Shown: positions 1 to 14,100, counted from the stretch's first letter. The stretch is DNA of 64,000 nt from Batrachochytrium dendrobatidis JAM81 (GCF_000203795.2 NW_006281107.1:692965-756964), one strand, 5' to 3'. Made by a program: numbers and translations. The notes: a model not told the origin generated them from the sequence alone.

Positions 1-1355
1 CTGCAAAGCTTGATGTGGGGTTATAACCCAATACACTGGTATCTTGAAACTATAGGTCCCCGAAATTCAAGCCACATTTTTAGGTAGATTTGTGATGGTT
101 GAAGTTATGGCGAATTTATTGGTTTAGCCAGTTGTTTAGCCCGACTACGGTAGCCATGCTTTAGCTAACCGCATTACAAACCTAGTTTCCAAGATTCAAT
201 GCAACCGAATTCATAGCCGTACTTGTGTAAAATGTACCGCTTTTGTATCTTGAATTGACCCTTTTGATCCGGAATAAACAATGATGAATATTTGCTGTGC
301 TTTTCTACTAAAGATTGACTATTCAACATTCTGTTGTCTGGAATTGATTGGCGCACAAATCTATTGTCACACTCGAGTCGTTTTCTGCAGGATTCAAAAA
401 TGAAGTGCGAGGCAGTGTAGTTCCAATCTTTGTGCCATTTGTTGAATGGTTGGTAAACCATGTTCAATCAGACGGTTGTTTTGTGGAATGGAATACTGTT
501 TGGAATAACATGCGTGTTTTGGAATGTTGCATGTCGTTGTTTAAAAAGTCTTGACATGTTACGGATTGCTGAAACCTGGAATGTTGGAATGTTGGGAGTC
601 TGGAAAGATTGCACTGCAACCAACAGATTCCTACTACACAACACACAATCAGACACCGTATATGTTATTGGAAACGCTGGTTTGACACACAACCAACAAA
701 TATCTGGCACAATCATACCATTGAACAAGTGCTGTTGTATCCTAATATCAGACATGCTCTACTTGAATAACGCCAAAGATTGCACGTATCAGGAATGCAA
801 CTGTTGTTTCTATGATGATCATCCAGAATGGGCACAAGGGAGAAAACCCAATGGATTTTACAAAAGGGTTTGGAAGGGACAATATTGCCTAGTAAATTTG
901 ATGAAAGCTGGCATCCATCCAACATAAGATTGACTGTTTATTATACTTTTATTCAATGTTCCATTTGCCTGAATATCGCCTTATTCATGCTACCTACAAC
1001 AGACTATCACCAAGTCGTTAAAACCATATGGTTACAAGCAATCATTGCTAAAAGACAGCTGCCAAGTCTGGGTGGTTTGTGTATATTTATTTTCGGTACA
1101 AGCCAGCGTAATATTGTGGAAACAGTATCAGGTGCTTGTGACGTGATATTGGAATAGGGTGATGAACCAAGTTAAAACACGACTGAAAACAGCTTGAATA
1201 AAAGGGAGGGTAAACTGGAAGACGACTATAAATATATTGAGAATTGAAAATACATACTTTATACAATAGTTTTTCATCAATATAATACCAGCTGTATCAT
1301 CGATTGCGAGTTATACAAACTGACTGATCATACCTCGCATTGCATACTGCTTTAA
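1..1355. other. Intergenic, repeat-like stretch without a supportable gene
   Basis: No conserved protein can be read here. Short open frames exist on both strands at once (for example 460-927 + and 468-755 -), which is what stop-poor non-coding DNA gives. Between about 430 and 920 the sequence is full of short imperfect echoes of TTGGAAT and GGAATGTTG, resembling a decayed repeat, but I see no terminal repeats, transposase or reverse transcriptase. The last 150 bases before 1356 are AT-rich and probably hold the promoter of the peptidase gene. Confidence 0.5.
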
Positions 1356-3408
1356 ATGGTTCTTTTTTTGGTAACAGTTTTAGCTGCAATATCTTGCATC
1401 AATGCTCAAACTCTTACAACACAACCTGATGCAACATCAACACCACCTGCTGCTATTAAAGATACTTGGTCTGACTATAGACCCATCAAACTCGATCGTG
1501 ATGCTGGATTGTTTACCTTTTTGCCATATAATCTTGAACAGCGAAAAATTCTAATGTCGAATGCCGAAAATGTATTCAAGGCAAGTTGTCATTTCCATCA
1601 CAATCTGATACCATAACCAACACAATATATTGCAGCATATTATTAACTGACCAACACATTACAATCGAACTCCAATGATTCAACATGTCCAGGCATGGGT
1701 TAATTTTGAATCAAAAATAGAGCATCATGGCCAAAAGGCAAATCCGTATCCTGCTCTTGAGCATATCCGAAACAATATCGGAACCCTTACTGATAAACAG
1801 CTCCAGCTTGGGTTATTGGATGCATTCACTCGAACTCGCGACGCACATACTACCATGACGTTAGCTGGTCCGTATAGTTGTTTTTTCGTTACCATAGGAG
1901 TTTATTTCCAATTTATTGATGGTCCAGGCAATATGATCAAAAACCCAACAATCGTCGTCAGCCAACCCGTCAATCGTGAAATATTTGACCTACTACGTAA
2001 TACTGCTTATAGCCAAATTAGAGTTGGAGATCGACTTGTCAGTATTAACGGCCTCACTTTTTACCAGTGGAAAAGCAAACATCGAAATGTCATTGGTGGG
2101 TCCACCGAGTCTCATAGTCAGCGTCTAGCATTAAAATACTTGACCTTCAGATATGGATCTGATACCCCACTTCCTGATGAAAACTCTATCAAGCTTAAAC
2201 TCAAATCTCGTGGCGACATCATATACGAAGTTGATATACCGTACATGTCTGTATATCAATATACCTGTTGGGAGTACTCGAGCAAACTTTACACACAGCT
2301 GACAGGCGTGAATCTTGATATACATTTACAAAATACAGTTGCTGTAAAATCCAATAGTCATGTATTGTCGATCAAAACAGTCGATGATCGTACCACAAGT
2401 TCCCAATCTACCAAGTCATTGGTCGCTGCTCGCCGTATTCGAAAACGGGATCAAAGCAGTCAGGATCAAGATACAGGACGATTGTCAAAACGTGATTTAC
2501 AGATTACATTTTATGAAACGAGTATACTCGAACTATCTTGGGCAATTTGGAACCCTGACAGCCAAAACATGGGAATAATCAAATTGACATCGTTCGGGTG
2601 TACATCCCGCACAACAAACTTGGTGTCAGTTTTTGAAGGAATTCGTGTAGTGAAAAGACTATTGAAGACAGTACTCAAAAACACCAATTCTATTTTGATC
2701 GATGTTCGTGAAGGTGGTGGTGGAAGTGTGGATTTTGCAAATGCCATTCCACAGTTTTTCAAAAGCAATATTAAGCCATTTGAAGTGAAATATCTCATAA
2801 GCGACGTCACATACAATATATTTGTAAATATGCCCATAGATTTGAAATCGTCTCGTAATGCTTGGTTCAAAACACCACCCAAAAGCAAGTACTCGATATT
2901 GCATGATTTTACGGATCCGAAAATGATCAGCACTTACGATCAGGTTTATGATAAACCAATGGGTGTATTTACCAGTGGTAATTGCGCTTCTGCATGTGAA
3001 ATCATGACAGGAACTGTGCAGTCGCATGACATTGGAACAGTGTTTGGTGAGGATGTCACAACAGCTGGCGCTGGTGCAAATATTTGGAGTTTAGATCCAG
3101 AACTTATCACTCATGATCCGACAGACTTTAAACCAGTGCCATTCAAAAAAGAGCTGACATCTAGTACCAAAGAAACATTTTACAACAAAATGACTGTAGG
3201 TAATCGAGCATTTGTTCGTAATGACAAGCATAAAGAAAAGTGGATTGAAGATACTGGCATCGTATCTGACATTGTAATCCGACCAAAACTGAAAGATATT
3301 CTTCCTGACGTAACGGGTAACTCACAGTACGATTATATTGGTAATTATTTGATTGGGATTGATGAAAGACCAGCCAAAACAGCTTGCAATCTTTGGGGAA
3401 TTCTGTAG
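1356..3408 (+). CDS. Secreted S41-family (C-terminal processing type) serine peptidase
   Basis: Read as two exons, 1356-1580 and 1693-3408, giving 646 residues. The intron (1581-1692) has a GC donor, AAG/GCAAGT, and ends CCAG; both sides are in phase 0 and join NVFK to AWVNFESK. Residues 1-17 form a typical secretion signal (hydrophobic VLFLVTVLAAISC, then alanine/glutamine), followed by a Thr/Pro-rich stretch. The C-terminal half has the S41 core: a LIDVREGGGGSVDFA strand-turn and GNCASACEIMTG, whose serine (about residue 508) is the likely nucleophile. A PDZ-like region lies around IRVGDRLVSINGL. Between the two parts is a basic insert with two dibasic sites (RKRD and SKRD about 20 residues apart). 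Such peptidases are expanded in Batrachochytrium and are thought to act outside the cell; the substrate is unknown. The start is chosen because it supplies the signal peptide. Confidence 0.85.
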
Positions 3409-3612
3409 TGAAACAGTTGATTACTATAAATCGACGAGTTTACGTTACTTCAACTATTCACTGCTGTATTCACGTAAAATGGAGTTTGCATTTATCTTGC
3501 AACGATCGAGTCGTTGGAATAAACAATGGTTGAGTATTTGTCGTTTTCGTACATAATTGGTTGCTTTTACAATAAACATTCTCAATTATTTCAACCTTTT
3601 CGTGTTGGAAAT

Positions 3613-4470
3613 ATGAATTTGAAGCACTCGGCACCAATTACTGAGATGCCTAGACAGTTCAATGAAGATGCACATGATAGCAGGCTCAGTCATGTTCACA
3701 ATGATCTCGATCTGGATCTGGCCCATGTTCCATTCGTAGTTACTTCCTATAGACCTTTACTTTATGAGCACGATTCATCTGGACAGCATCCAGTTAACCC
3801 TTGGCTACCTGGAAAAAAGCAGCTTGTTTCACACAATCTGAATGCCCGTGTTGACTACATGCAGGAGCGTATCAATATGCTTGCTGGTACTAAAGTAGGT
3901 TCAGTTAGGAGCGAGCTCAACCAAGAGCAAGTTCATCATGTCTCTTGTCCAGAAACTCCTACAATTCTTCAAGAACCCCTATTGGAACAACATGCTCTGC
4001 GTACAGCAAATTTTGCTATAGTGTGTAGACGATCAGCAGATCCGCAACAGCATCTTTCTCGACCCATTTCACAGATTGTCTCACCCTGGAGAGATCGCAC
4101 GAGACCTGAACCATTTTCAAGAGCTCATTGGCCGTCCAGCCTTGCTCCACGAAAAACTCGCTTGGCAAATTCACACCGTCAATCAATACGATTCACTGAC
4201 CGTCCATTTAAAACTCCTGGCCCTACCACTCCTGTAAAATATACTTGTCTAGCTGTGGATGCTGATGAAATAGATACTGAGACATGCACTGCTACTAGTG
4301 CAATGAGTGAGAGTGGTTTGTGCCGAGAAAGTGTAGCACTTGTTCCATATATGCATGCATCTGTACCTAATCTTGAATCTTTGGAGTCACAGAGTGCTGG
4401 GTCTGTGCATGTGGATTGTGGAATCAGGTTTGAAGACTGCAATAGTCGTGAGATTGACTCTTGGCAATGA
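3613..4470 (+). CDS. Unrecognised protein, possibly the first exon of a longer or broken gene
   Basis: Open frame of 285 codons from ATG 3613 (the frame stays open upstream to an ATG at 3526). I do not recognise a domain. The product is hydrophilic and rich in Ser, Arg, Pro and His, with no signal peptide or membrane span; the middle is basic (about 4030-4200) and the end acidic and Ser-rich. This looks like a disordered protein. The frame ends at TGA 4468-4470. A good GTGAGT donor at 4524 in the same frame joins in phase to a coding-like stretch at 4602-4756, so the TGA may be a recent disabling mutation, or an unrecognised intron may remove it. A short candidate intron at 4428-4482 would also remove the stop. 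Codon use resembles neighbouring genes. Coding status is moderately likely; function unknown. Confidence 0.45.
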   Translation: MNLKHSAPITEMPRQFNEDAHDSRLSHVHNDLDLDLAHVPFVVTSYRPLLYEHDSSGQHPVNPWLPGKKQLVSHNLNARVDYMQERINMLAGTKVGSVRSELNQEQVHHVSCPETPTILQEPLLEQHALRTANFAIVCRRSADPQQHLSRPISQIVSPWRDRTRPEPFSRAHWPSSLAPRKTRLANSHRQSIRFTDRPFKTPGPTTPVKYTCLAVDADEIDTETCTATSAMSESGLCRESVALVPYMHASVPNLESLESQSAGSVHVDCGIRFEDCNSREIDSWQ

Positions 4471-5114
4471 TTTGATGTCAAGACTTATTTCTGGGGTGTG
4501 GCGCAGCATACCCTCAGGAAACAGTGAGTTCTGAGATTCGCGCTCATTTGTAATTGAGTTTGCAAAACTGTTGGATCAATTTATTCCATCGAGCCAACAA
4601 GGTATACTATCGATCTTGCCATTCCACTGTTCATCCCTGATATTCCCACTGCAGATTCCATTCAGATTGAAAATACTGGTTTTTTGCAACCCATTGTGGT
4701 TCATGCATCATCACTTACCATTCTTGGTCAGTTTGCTACGTACAAGTTGGTTCTTTGACAAGCTAATCTATAACTCTGTACTTTTATCTAAAATACATTC
4801 ATCTAGTTGCTTGAGTTTTGCCAGATTATTCTTTAGTGTTTCGGATCTTGCATTCAACCCAGCAAAGGCTTTTTATTACAGTAGACAAACGTTGTTTACA
4901 ACTTGCAACACATCAGATACAGGCAGTACTGCTGCACTGGAGTTTTTTCAACCATGGTACACACTTGACACTTGCTAGGAAATTCTAGATCTTGATGATA
5001 CCATTTGGTTTTCTGCATATTGCATCTCCAAAACAATCTGTTTCTGAATTTCATTTGCCATATTACTCGGCTGACTTTTGAAACTATGTTGAATCAAATA
5101 CACTGCACTGGATC
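4471..5114 (+). other. Coding-like fragments between the unknown ORF and TRA1
   Basis: Several short frames look coding but do not form one clean model. At 4602-4756 one frame reads TIDLAIPLFIPDIPTADS and continues to a stop. At 4535-4600 another reads SFVIEFAKLLDQFIPSSQQ. A third fragment at about 4840-4975 contains FITVDKRCLQLATHQIQ. They overlap in different frames, so at most some can be exons. They may be 3' exons of the gene starting at 3613, the remains of a pseudogene, or part of the TRA1 5' leader. No family is recognised. Confidence 0.35.
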
Positions 5115-8100
5115 ATGTCTAGACTCTCAATGCATCCAATTGTGAAGGTTTGCTGATTTATGATCAATTTCTTTGATGTGTGGCCTAATAATCAAAACAC
5201 TTGTTTTTCAAAGTATTGCCAGTACAAGTATCTAACATTCTGTTTTTAATGTATCCAATCAAATAGTATTTGCAAACCGACTAAACGACCCAAATATATG
5301 TATGCTAAAATGCACACTAGCTAGATCTTATTTGAGTCTATATCTTTGCAATAATAAGTCAACTAACCACATCAACACTGACAGTAAACAATGTCAAGGT
5401 TGCCATTGTTACCGAGCTTCGGGATTCAATTGAGATTGTTCAATCTGGAGAATATCCTCGGTTCCTGGCACACATCTTGCCTGTATTCATCAATCTTCTT
5501 GAAAAAACACCTTCGGCATTCTCTAGTGACCATGACAACCATGCAAGTTACAGCTGTGTTAAAACTATATTATGATCTAAAGCAGATTTCTTATAATTTT
5601 TATATATTATAGAAACTGAGGAATATTATTTTGGAAATAATCCATCGCTTTCCTCATAACGAGGCATTGCGCCAGTATGTTTTGGATCTTATGCGCGTAT
5701 TAATGATTGTTCTTCGTGAGGATAATGAGGACAATGGTTCCATTTCTTTAAAAATCATAGTGGATCTCCACAAAAATTACAAAATGCTTGCTGAAGAATT
5801 TGTCCAGCCATTTCTTAATATTGTTCAAGAGATGTATCAGAATATGGAGAAAGCTGTTACAGATGCCTTTGGCGACATCAATGCGATGGATGAGGCTGAT
5901 CAAAGTGTAGCGAGCTCATCTCCTGGACTTGCTTCTCAAAAAACAATTTGTTTATCAATGTTCAGTTTTAAAGTTCTTACCGAATGCCCCATAATCATTG
6001 CGCTACTATTCCAGATTCACCGCAAATTCGTCACTCCCAACGTCCCTCAATTTGTACCATACATAGTCAAGGTAGGTTGAGCTGTATAGGACATTTATGC
6101 TAGATTATTGCAGTAGATGAGTAAATAGTTTGCGTTTTGATTAAAATGCATTTTAAATTTGGATTGCTGCAGGTACTGATGCTACAGCCCTACCAGCAAC
6201 AACAAGCTCATCAGAATGCCGAGGCTAATGGTACCATTTTTTTGGGAATGTCGCCTGATATCAAGGATGCTGCACTCTATGTGGAGTTCAAGTCTTTGCA
6301 AGTCAAGACAGTTTCGTTCATTGCCTATATTTTGCGTAGCTTTATTTCACTATTGAAGCCGTACGAAGACAGTGTTGCAAACGGTGTCATTTGTCTTATG
6401 AAAGACTGTCCTCCAGATGCTTCGGCAACCCGCAAGGAGTTACTCATAGCTACCCGCCATTTGTTTTTTACCGAGTTTCGAAAGGCATTCGTGCCGCATA
6501 TGGATGTGATTTTAAATGACGATGTTCTTGTTGGAACTGGAGTAACATGTCGCGAAACGCTTCGACCGCTTGGACACAGTGTTCTTGTTGATCTCATCCA
6601 TCATGTTCGGAACGAGCTGACCCTAGATCAAATCACCAAAGTGATTTATGTTTATTCCAAGAACCTTCATGATCCTAGCTTTCAACCTCAAATCCAAACA
6701 ATGTGTGCCAAGCTGTTGCTTAGTTTGATCGATAATGTGGTCAACCAACAGTCCAAATCTGATGCACGTCGACTGGTATTACGTACTTTGGATACATTTG
6801 CAAGCCGTCTTAAATCCATCAACGACATGCACTCTACTGTCATTAGATTTTTAAAGCGCAAGACGACATCCCAAAACTCCACAACAGAGGAAAACTTTAG
6901 CCATTTACTAGAGATGGACGGGTTTTTGGATATTGGCTATGTGCAGCCAATCCGAACATGTGCTCGCCCGCTGGATGGGGCTCCTGATTTGATAAAGGAT
7001 ATTCGCTTACAAATCAAAAGTGTGTTGCTCGGTATAAAAACTGCTCTTTTTGCTCTTCGAAGTCTTCCAGCATCTACAGCCGAAACATCAGATGTACATC
7101 TTATTCATAGCTATAGCGACGAAGTTGCAATTTTCATTCATATTTTTAAAGAAGGGCTTGATTGCTTTAAATATTTTTCATCAGATATTGAAACTACAGA
7201 GACTGTTGCTACTACAGCAACTAGCGCCAATTTACCTACCACTCCAGGAACCAATCCTGATCAGTCTGGCCTTTCGACAGTAGGGGAAAATTCGGCAACT
7301 ATGACCACTGCTTCCAAAGAGGACAAGGAGGTCTACGAGGCGTTCGCGTCTATTTTTACCTTTGTAGATCCACCAATTTTTCAAGAGGTATTTTCCACAA
7401 ACATGCAGCTGCTTTTTGACCAAGCTGTAAAAAGTTCTTCTTTGCTTGCGGTTCCACAGTATTTTCTAGCCAATTTATCCGTTTCTGCAAATTTTTCAGG
7501 ACTGCTCTTGTCTTTTTTGGTCGATCGACTGCCAGATCTTGGTTTTGGCGATGCATCATCAACATATGCCATGCTTAGGCTGTTTAAACTTTTGTTCATG
7601 GCAGTTACTTTGTTTCCAGAATCTAATGAAAGCATTCTTTGTCCACACTTGGCCAACATTATCATGTCATGCTTGCGTCTTTCTGCAAAAGCCAAAAACC
7701 CAATCAACTACTTTTTACTTCTTCGTTCGCTTTTCCGTAGCATTGGCGGAGGCCGTTTTGAGCTTCTTTATCAAGAAGTGCTTCCATTGCTTCAGGTGCT
7801 TTTAGAGACTTTAAACGCTCTATTGGTTTCTGCACACCAACCACAGACAAAGGAGCTTTTTGTTGAGCTTTGTCTTACTGTTCCCGTGCGACTGTCGGTT
7901 CTTCTTCCATATTTGTCATATCTAATGCGTCCACTTGTAATTGCATTACAGGCTGGTCCAGAACTTGTTAGCCAAAGTCTGCGTACATTGGAGCTTTGCG
8001 TAGATAATTTGAGCCACGAGTTTTTGGAACCTATTCTTAACCCGGTAATCGACGAGTTAATGACAGCGCTTTGGAAGCATCTTCAGCCGAGTCCATATAA

Positions 8101-11100
8101 TCAGCTACACAGTCATACAACCTTGCGTATCTTGGGTAAATTTGGAGGCCGCAATCGTCGCTGGCTCAAGGACAGATCTGCGTTAGAATTTCTTGCTCGG
8201 ACAGACTCGGCATTGTCTGTAAATTTGCTTTTCAATGGTGGAATGCCTCATCCTCAATATCTTTGTTTGGATGAAATTCTTGTTGTTGCAAAGCGCCTTG
8301 TTAATTTAGCAGATACTCCTCAACGTTTACATTATCAAGCGTTTCGATTTGCCAAAGGCTGTCTACCACTTTTGATTGAGTTTGATGATAGCGAAGACTC
8401 TATTTTATCTGCTATGCAAGATCATCTTAAACGGTTTTTTTGTCGCCACTCACAGCCTGTCTTGGAGAATACCAAATCGACCAATGTTGCCACGTCGCCA
8501 CTGCCAGCATCGCAAAAGAAATCTCAATTAGCATCTCCTTTTGCTAACCTAAATGATTCCATTTCATGCAGGCACAAATCCTCCATTGATGAATCGCTTA
8601 CTGGAGTTTTGCTAGTCATATTTGCGTGTGCTGCCACAGACGAACTTCATGATGAGGCATGGAGATTGCTTCAACATCTTTGTCGCCATTTCGCAATGTT
8701 GAGTATTGGTGAAGCGGGGATTTACAGAGAAGACACTCCATCAGATCGAATTCGTAGCTACAGCTTTGATTTTTTGGATGTTCATTCGCTTTCCAAGTTG
8801 AACGGGTTTATTGAAGCATTGGTAGAGACTTTATCATCAGATAGTTCAAAACAGCGTGATATTGCAGAGCGAGCCTTGATTTACTTTTACGAAATTATTT
8901 TGCTCTGGGTCGAAACCAAAGATTGTGTCGACACTATTCCCGCACTTCATATTTTTGCATCTCGATTCTGTTCCAATTGCTATCAGTTTGAATGGCTCAA
9001 GAAAACGGGTGGCTGTCTTGGAATATCTATAATGGCATCAAAGCTTCAAATGGGACCAAAATGGATGCTTGAACATGAGTTGGAGTTTGTCAAGGCGCTG
9101 CTTTACGTTCTCAAAGATGTTGCTGCCGATGTCGCCTATTTTAACTTGGAAGATACCACACAGACTCTTTCTTATGTTCTTAAAGTATGTAATACCCCAA
9201 GCGAGCAAGTGAGCGAGACTGAGCGAACTCTTAAATTCAATAGTCTTGTTTCACTTCTTACATCGGAGCTGTCCAATGCCAATTCTGCAGTTCGAGAAAG
9301 CATTCGAGCATCATTTCAGCTGCTCTCTACTTTGACTGAAACAGAACTTTCTGATATGATTCGTCCAGTGTGCGAGCGACTCATGCCATTTATTTTTGCA
9401 AAACCGCTTCGCGCACTGCCGTTTGCAATACAAATTGGCCACATTGATGCTGTCACATACTGCCTGTCATTGAGGCCTCCACTTTTGACTTTTCATGACG
9501 AGTTGCTTCGTCTACTTCACGAAGCTCTAGCATTAGCGGATGCTGAGGATCAAGCTCTTGTTAGCAAGGCATCTCAGTTTAAAAATGCAGTTTCATTGAA
9601 CAATCTTCGCGTTGTTTGTATTCGACTGCTTTCCGCTGCCATGGCATGTGCCGATTTTGCATCTCCCCGACACCATCTCATTCGCCCTCGTATTATTTCT
9701 GTTTTTTTCAAATCCCTATATTCAAAAAGTAATGACGTCGTAGAGGCTGCAAACAAGGGATTGCAGCAAGTGGTAGCTCAACAACACAAACTGCCTAAAG
9801 ACTTACTTCAAGCTGGGTTGCGACCTATTCTGGTGAACCTTGCTGACCACAAACGGCTGACTGTTTCTGGTCTTGAGGGGCTTGCAAAGCTTTTGGAGCT
9901 ATTGACAAACTACTTTAAAGTAGAGATTGGAAAAAAGCTGTTGGATCATCTGCGACTATGGGCAGAGCCCAAAGTGCTTGAAGAAATCTCTGGACGCCCT
10001 ATTGGCGATGTGGAAGAAATTAAAGTTATTGTTGCCATTCTGGATATTTTTCACAGACTTCCGTCTTCCGCAAGTATTTTCATGGATGACATTATCAAAA
10101 ACGTTTTGTTTTTGGAACAGCGTGTTCATCGATCTATCTCTAGTCCTTTTCGTAAACCACTCATTAGATACTTGAACAAATACCCAACAGAGGCTACTAC
10201 ATACTTTTTGCAAAAGATTTCACTCCCACGCGAAACTGCGCTTTTTTTGGGTATGTTGGCTTCAGAAGAAAGTACTCAGCTTCGCGCGGCCGTATCCAGC
10301 GCCAAGGAATATCTTTTAACCAAAGTGTTTGACCTAAATGAGGTTGATTCAACCGTGATGTATCGTAATGGCATTCACCTTGTGAAGCATTTGGTAGCTT
10401 ACGATGCGCAATGGCTTGTTGAAAACTTTGAAGTCGTTGATCGCATACGTGAGATTTGGAGAGGTGGATTTTTGAGTGCTTTAGACGAATATGTGTATAT
10501 TCGAGGCCGTGAGCATACAGCGTTTTTTGAACTGCTTATCGAGTACAGCAAGTTTTATCCGCTAAACGTTGATATTATTTTCGACATTGTGGAGGGTTTT
10601 ATTGATCCAGAAATTGTTGATTATGGATTTTTAAGGAAATTTGTTTACGAAGAGGTGGGAAAGACTACAGATTTTGACAAGCGCAGTTCTATTTTTAAAC
10701 GTTATTTGGAACTGTTTCCACTTCAAGAGGTTTCGACTCAGCGAAAAATTTGCATGATGCGTTATCTCATTACTCCTATGCTGCTTTTAGGAACCGAACA
10801 CGATGCTCATATTGTAGATACTGAGGTTGTTGAGAGCATTTTGGCCAACGTCTGGGCTCCTCTTATTGCCGATTCTAGTTGCTCCTCGGTTGATTTAGAT
10901 AGTCTCAAGATTGAACTATTGCAACTCACGAATCTTTTGGTGCACCGTGTTCCCGAAGTAATCAGTGAATCTCGTAAGGATGTTATCAAGTTTGCATGGA
11001 ATCATCTCAAGGTCGAAGATGTAACTCTGAAGCAGTCAGCTTACGTTTTGCTATCAAGATTTATTCGCGAATACGAGACACCTGTCAAGATTGTTTCACA

Positions 11101-14100
11101 GATTTACGTTGCATTGCTTCGCGCACATCAAGCAGAGGGCCGAATTCTTGTAAAACAGGCGCTTGACACACTGCTACCAGTGCTCCCGATACGACTTGCC
11201 AGTTCTACGGGAGAGCGTGCACGTATGCCTCTTTTTGTCCAGTGGATTCGAAAAGTGGTTGTTGAAGAGGGACATATTGTTACGCAGTTGTTGTCGCTAT
11301 ACCAGTTACTCATCCGCAATGCTGATCAATTCTATTTGACACGTGAGCATTTTTTACCTCAGATTGTGTCTTCATTGGCCAAGCTTGGACTTTCGGGAAG
11401 TGCTACAATGGAAACAAGAACGCTTACACTTGATCTTGGCGATTTAATTATTGTTTGGGAGAAACGTGAACTGGAGGAGGCTAATGCGAATGGTAACGCT
11501 GGTACGTCGAATATTTGGGTTGATGAGTGTTTTGAACCTTAATATCTGTTGTTTCAGCTTTTCATCAAAATTTTCTGACTGCTCTACATGTTTGAATTCA
11601 ATAGATGCTCATGACGAAGGTATGGATTGGACGTCTGCTCAGGACTCACACGATGTATCCTCTCCTGCTACCGCGCTGACTTTGGATTACAAAGAAATGA
11701 TTGTCAGCTATCTATTGCGATTTGTTTTGTCTTTAAGTGAGCCTCAAACCAGCAAGCCTTTGATACAGCGAGCCATTGATTTGTTCAAAACCTTGATCAC
11801 TCTTTCCCCCGATGTTCCGATCAAACTGAGCCAAACTGAAAAGGCTATTACCTACGAGGAAGATTCCTCATCTGTTGTGGTATCCAATGCGATAGACATG
11901 CTTATGATTACTGTCAATACCAAGCCAGCCAAATGGGTTCACCAAAATTTGTCGACTTTGCAGAGGTGCATTGAAAAATGGATTCAAAATGATCAACCTT
12001 CCCTTGTTGTTGCCATATCTTCCATTTTGATGAGCATGTGGAATTCTATTGACGATAACGGCGATCCTGAGCAGCCATCGGCTGACGAGGCTTTATTTTA
12101 CAAGATGCTTGATGCCACAGTCCAGCACGGACTTGGTTCACTTACCAATATCTATGCGGCTGTTTCAATTCTAGAGGCATCATGTTTACATCGACTAGAT
12201 AAACCATCGGCTCAAAGTCTTTTGAGATCTCATGTGATTGAATTGACAAAACTCTTTGGCGTCCTTATCAAGGACGTGAATTCCACCCATCCCACAGTCA
12301 TCACAAATGGATCTGTTACAGATATTCTCAAGACCATTATTCAGCTGTTGAATGCACAAATCACACAACTCGGCGAACTTCGTAAAGCATTTTTTGCTGG
12401 TATTATGGCAATTATTGATTTGCAAGACACTCCAGAGTTGCATGTGCTTATTCTCTCCATTTTGCGACAGTGGATTTTTGTATCGCATCATGATGCTTTC
12501 CCCACTATGAAAGAGCGTGCATCTGTTGCAGTCAAAATGTTGTCGTTATACAAATCTGAACGTTCTCCAATTGCAAATGATTATATGACTCTTGTTGCTG
12601 ATATTTACGAAGATCCAGAGTTTGCTCGAACCGAACTGACGGTACGCTTGGAAACGGCGTTTTTAGAAGGAACTCTTTCTCCTAATCATGAGATGCGTGA
12701 AAGAATTCTTAGAATACTTGATTGTTCGCTACAACCCACTCTTCAATTGCGACTTGATTATGTGCTGAGTAAGTCTTTTGAATTACTATTATTTAAACTA
12801 GTTTTGCTCATTGATTTGGTTTTCAACATGATCCTATCAAATCTTGCTGATATGTAGGTGTCCAAAATTGGGAACCACTTGCGTCGTCGTTTTGGATCAG
12901 GCACGCTGTAGATATTTTACTTGGAAGTGTTGATTCTGAACGACGGGTTCAAACCCATTTACCGTTACAACGTATTTGTTGCATTTCAGGACTCAAAACC
13001 CGCCATCAAAATTTGTTTAAAACAGAGGATGTCAGCATGGATGTAGACGGGGAACATCAAGTGTCGGCAGAGATTAACCAATTACTTGCAGCCCACATTG
13101 TGGTTAGTAAAGAGATTGGATTGCTTAAGCTGTCTTCATTGATGGAACCGATCAAAGCATTTATTCAAGAAGATGTCAATCTGTCTTCCTGGCTATGGAT
13201 TGCAGTTTTTCCCATGTGCTGGGCCCAATTGACCAGTCGAGAACGACACGATGCTATAAAAGGATTTATCAATCTTTTGGCTCGCGATTTTCATACAGCG
13301 CAGGCAAGCATGCGACCCAATGTTATTCAAACCATGCTTCAAGGAATTTGCAAATGCAAGCCTCCTGTGCAACTTCCCCCTCACTTGGTTCGTCATTTAG
13401 GAAAGACCTATAATGCATGGCATGTTGCGCTGGAGTTATTACAAAATGCCATAATTGAGCCTAGATCTGGTATTGTTATTCAAAACAAAGAAGAGGAAAA
13501 GATCAAGGAATCTGTTATGGACTCCTTGGCGGATATTTATGCCAGTCTTAGTGAGGATGATTATTTCTATGGCTTATGGCGCCGCAAGGCTTTGTTCAAT
13601 GAAACCAATGCTGCAGTGTCTTATGAGCAATGTGGCATGTGGGCAACAGCCCAAACGTTTTACGAAAGTGCTCAACTCAAGGCACGCACCGGCGTTCTTC
13701 CGTTTACCGAGCTTGAGTATTGTCTTTGGGAGAGCCACTGGATTGAATGTGCTGAGCGCCTTCAGCAATGGGATATTCTTACAGATTTGGCCAAGCATGA
13801 TTCAAATCCAGATCTACTTTTAGAGTGCATGTGGCGACTTTCGGACTGGAACACGGATAAAGAAAACTTGGCACTGTCACTTCAGTCATGTAGCGAGCCT
13901 GCTACTGCAAGAAAAAAAATGTTTCAAGCTTTTTTGGTGTTACAGAATCGTCAAGATGACCCAGAAAATCAAGGAGAATTTCAACGGTTATGCAATGAGG
14001 GTATGCAATTGGTACTTCGACGATGGACCTCACTTCCATCCATTGTTTCCAACTCTCATATCGGCACATTCCACGCTTTCCAGCAATTTGTAGAGTTGCA

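Noticed and set aside
460..927. 155-codon Cys-rich open frame, plus strand
   Set aside because: Frames are open on both strands across this tract, composition is repetitive, and no signal peptide or known motif is seen.
7381..7707. Minus-strand open frames inside TRA1 (this and several others)
   Set aside because: They are shadows of the long conserved TRA1 coding exon.
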